A program made the translations under genes and the position numbers. Positions 62,586-64,000 of a stretch of 64,000 bases of DNA are shown in pieces (position 1 is the first letter of the stretch; each line of letters begins with the position of its first letter). The notes under the pieces are model-generated. The model worked only from the letters and a program-made list of their open reading frames with translations, did no database searches and was not told where the DNA came from. The stretch comes from Geobacillus vulcani PSS1. Lineage in GTDB: Bacteria > Bacillota > Bacilli > Bacillales > Anoxybacillaceae. The stretch lies in the NCBI RefSeq assembly GCF_000733845.1, contig NZ_JPOI01000001.1, forward strand, positions 496,001 through 560,000, read 5' to 3'.

Positions 62586-63680
62586 TTGGCCAAGACAGCT
62601 CAGATTTCGCTCCTCCGTAGGAGCGTTTATCATCGCGGCGCAACCCATTGGCAAGTGGAAATGCTGTTTACCGCCTACATTTTTACGATGGCCGTCATGA
62701 TGATTCCGGTTGGCCTCGTCGTCAGCCGCGTCGGCGATAAACAAATGATGGTGATCGGACTTGGCCTTGTCACGATTTTCTCATTATTGTGCGGCTTTGC
62801 GGCGAATATCCCGCAATTATCCCTCTTCCGCGCCGGGTGGGGGCTTGGCAATGCCACGTTTTTTGCGACCGCCATGACCTTGTTAATCGCCTTAACACCG
62901 CAGGCGAGCACGGCTGTCGGCTTGTATGAGGCGGCGATCGGCCTCGGGATGGCCGGCGGCCCGCTCATCGGGGGGCTGCTTGGCCAACATTCATGGCACT
63001 ACCCGTTTCTCGGCACGAGCGTGCTCATTTTTATCGCCTTTTTGCTTGTCGCCTTGTTTGTGTACGATCCGAATAAAGGAAAACCAAAAAAGGCGGCCGG
63101 GTGGCAAGAAATGCGGCGTCTGCTCGCCTTTCCGCCGTTTTTGAAAGGGGCGGTGGGCGGCATGCTTTACTATTACGGCTTTTTCGTTGTCCTAGCCTAT
63201 TCGCCGCTCATCATTCGCTTATCCGCCATTCAAATCGGCCTCGTCTTCTTCGGCTGGGGGCTTTGCCTCGCCTACGGTTCGGCGGTGCTGGCTCATCGGC
63301 TGGAGGAAAGCCATGAACCGAAACATCTATTGCCGTACAGCTTATTGCTGTTTGCGGTGTTGCTGCTGCTGTTGGCCGTCGCTCAGCCAACTTGGTTGAT
63401 GATCGTCTTGATCATTTTGTCAGGTCTTGTATCCGGCGTAAACAACGCCTTGTTCACAAGCTACGTGATGGAAACATCGCCGTATGAACGCGGCGTCACT
63501 TCCGGCATGTACAACTTCGTCCGCTGGCTCGGAGCGGCCATCGCCCCCGTGCTGTCCGGCGTCATCGGCCATGCCATTTCCGCGAAAGCGCCGTTTATGG
63601 TGGCCATGGCGCTGGCGCTCATCGCCTTCCTGTTCCTTGCCTGGCGCAAGCGGGAGACTTCGGCAACCAAAACGGCATAA
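62586..63680 (+). CDS. MFS transporter with damaged N-terminus
   Basis: 364 residues by a TTG start. From GATHWQVEMLFTAYIFTMAV onward it is a normal drug/sugar-type MFS protein (VSRVGDKQMMVIGLGLVTI, GWGLGNATFFATAMTLL, GLVSGVNNALFTSYVMETSP). The first 19 residues (AKTAQISLLRRSVYHR) are polar and replace the expected TM1 and following loop, and no proper ribosome binding site is seen. Probably a truncated pseudogene; it could follow pucE as its substrate transporter. Confidence 0.7.
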   Translation: MAKTAQISLLRRSVYHRGATHWQVEMLFTAYIFTMAVMMIPVGLVVSRVGDKQMMVIGLGLVTIFSLLCGFAANIPQLSLFRAGWGLGNATFFATAMTLLIALTPQASTAVGLYEAAIGLGMAGGPLIGGLLGQHSWHYPFLGTSVLIFIAFLLVALFVYDPNKGKPKKAAGWQEMRRLLAFPPFLKGAVGGMLYYYGFFVVLAYSPLIIRLSAIQIGLVFFGWGLCLAYGSAVLAHRLEESHEPKHLLPYSLLLFAVLLLLLAVAQPTWLMIVLIILSGLVSGVNNALFTSYVMETSPYERGVTSGMYNFVRWLGAAIAPVLSGVIGHAISAKAPFMVAMALALIAFLFLAWRKRETSATKTA

Positions 63681-63731
63681 CCGTGAAAAGCAGGCGACAA
63701 CGGCCGTTTCGCGTCTATATAAAACTCGGAA

Positions 63732-63760
63732 AACGCCCGTCTCCGTCTGGAACGGGCGTT
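63732..63760. terminator. Hairpin terminator after the MFS gene
   Basis: AACGCCCGT pairs with ACGGGCGTT around TCTCCGTCTGG; only GTTC follows on the plus strand and TTTCC on the minus strand, so it is weak. Confidence 0.55.
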
Positions 63761-63892
63761 GTTCACAACTCGCTTTCCAGCCACGATCATTTTGAGCATG
63801 CTGCGGTGGCGTTGTCTGCTCCGCACGCAATGGCGAGACATTGCCCTTTTTCACGAAACTTCTTCCATCCTCCTACTTATGGCGCCGCCTTT

Positions 63893-64000
63893 TCAGCTAT
63901 GAACCGTCCGCTTCTCGCTGATGAGGACGCCGCGTTTTTTCATCTCGTCCATATACACATCCCCCGGAACGATTTGCTCCGGCGGATAGACGCCGCGCTT
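63893..64000 (-). CDS. C-terminal end of an unidentified gene, cut by the window
   Basis: 35 codons plus a TGA stop open on the minus strand: [20 protein letters not shown], then [15 protein letters not shown]. The clean protein-like ending supports a real gene entering from the right. Too short to assign a family. Confidence 0.6.

Overview
The window looks like a chromosomal segment of a thermophilic Bacillaceae, most probably Geobacillus or a close relative. The housekeeping genes are GC-rich and follow B. subtilis-like gene neighbourhoods (pdaA, yfkAB-yfkD-chaA-yfkF-yfkH-yfkJ-yfkK, the cysH-sat-cysC-sumT-sirB sulfur operon, yojF-bshB2, lctP-lutR, lutABC, hutP-hutH). TTG and GTG starts behind strong AGGAGG-type ribosome binding sites are common. 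The genus call is inferred from protein and gene-order resemblance only.

Left flank, 1-28029: an AlkA-type glycosylase cut by the window edge, the sporulation deacetylase PdaA, class I fumarase, and the yfk block. Then come a SAM-riboswitch-controlled assimilatory sulfate operon with siroheme genes, acylphosphatase, an arginase-fold protein and bacillithiol-type deacetylase BshB2. A decayed PhzF gene lies next to sirC. They are followed by an EAL phosphodiesterase with a degenerate GGDEF domain, a WalR-box-preceded NlpC/P60 hydrolase, an MreB paralogue, and the lactate permease and regulator pair lctP-lutR.

Central island, about 28030-48590: about 20 kb of mostly AT-rich DNA separates lutR from lutABC, which would be expected to adjoin. 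Both lctP and lutABC keep the same 13-bp LutR-type operator, and copies of one 71-bp repeat lie at both island edges. From left to right the island holds: a frameshifted polymorphic toxin with a possible immunity gene; a six-gene operon for a cysteine-free, leader-free 67-residue cationic peptide with two ABC systems; a pile of nested insertion sequences; a circular-bacteriocin cluster (70-residue uberolysin/circularin-like core, DUF95/SpoIIM protein, large membrane protein, ABC ATPase, 57-residue immunity-like peptide) whose structural gene is cut off from its partner genes by a decayed IS256-type element; and a comX-comQ-comP-comA quorum-sensing locus in unusual order. A nearly identical 48-bp element with a 9-bp inverted repeat and TTGCGG-like half-sites lies upstream of both bacteriocin genes, and one copy is also upstream of comX. 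The simplest model is a pheromone-controlled dual-bacteriocin island. This is the most interesting system in the window.

Right flank, 48591-64000: lutABC lactate oxidation; a D-2-hydroxyacid dehydrogenase; a TerC-type membrane protein; hutP-hutH with a HutP-type attenuator but no hutUIG here; an SPFH protein paired with an Arc-like protein; a five-gene molybdenum hydroxylase (xanthine-dehydrogenase type) operon; an N-terminally damaged MFS transporter; and the last 35 codons of an unidentified gene.
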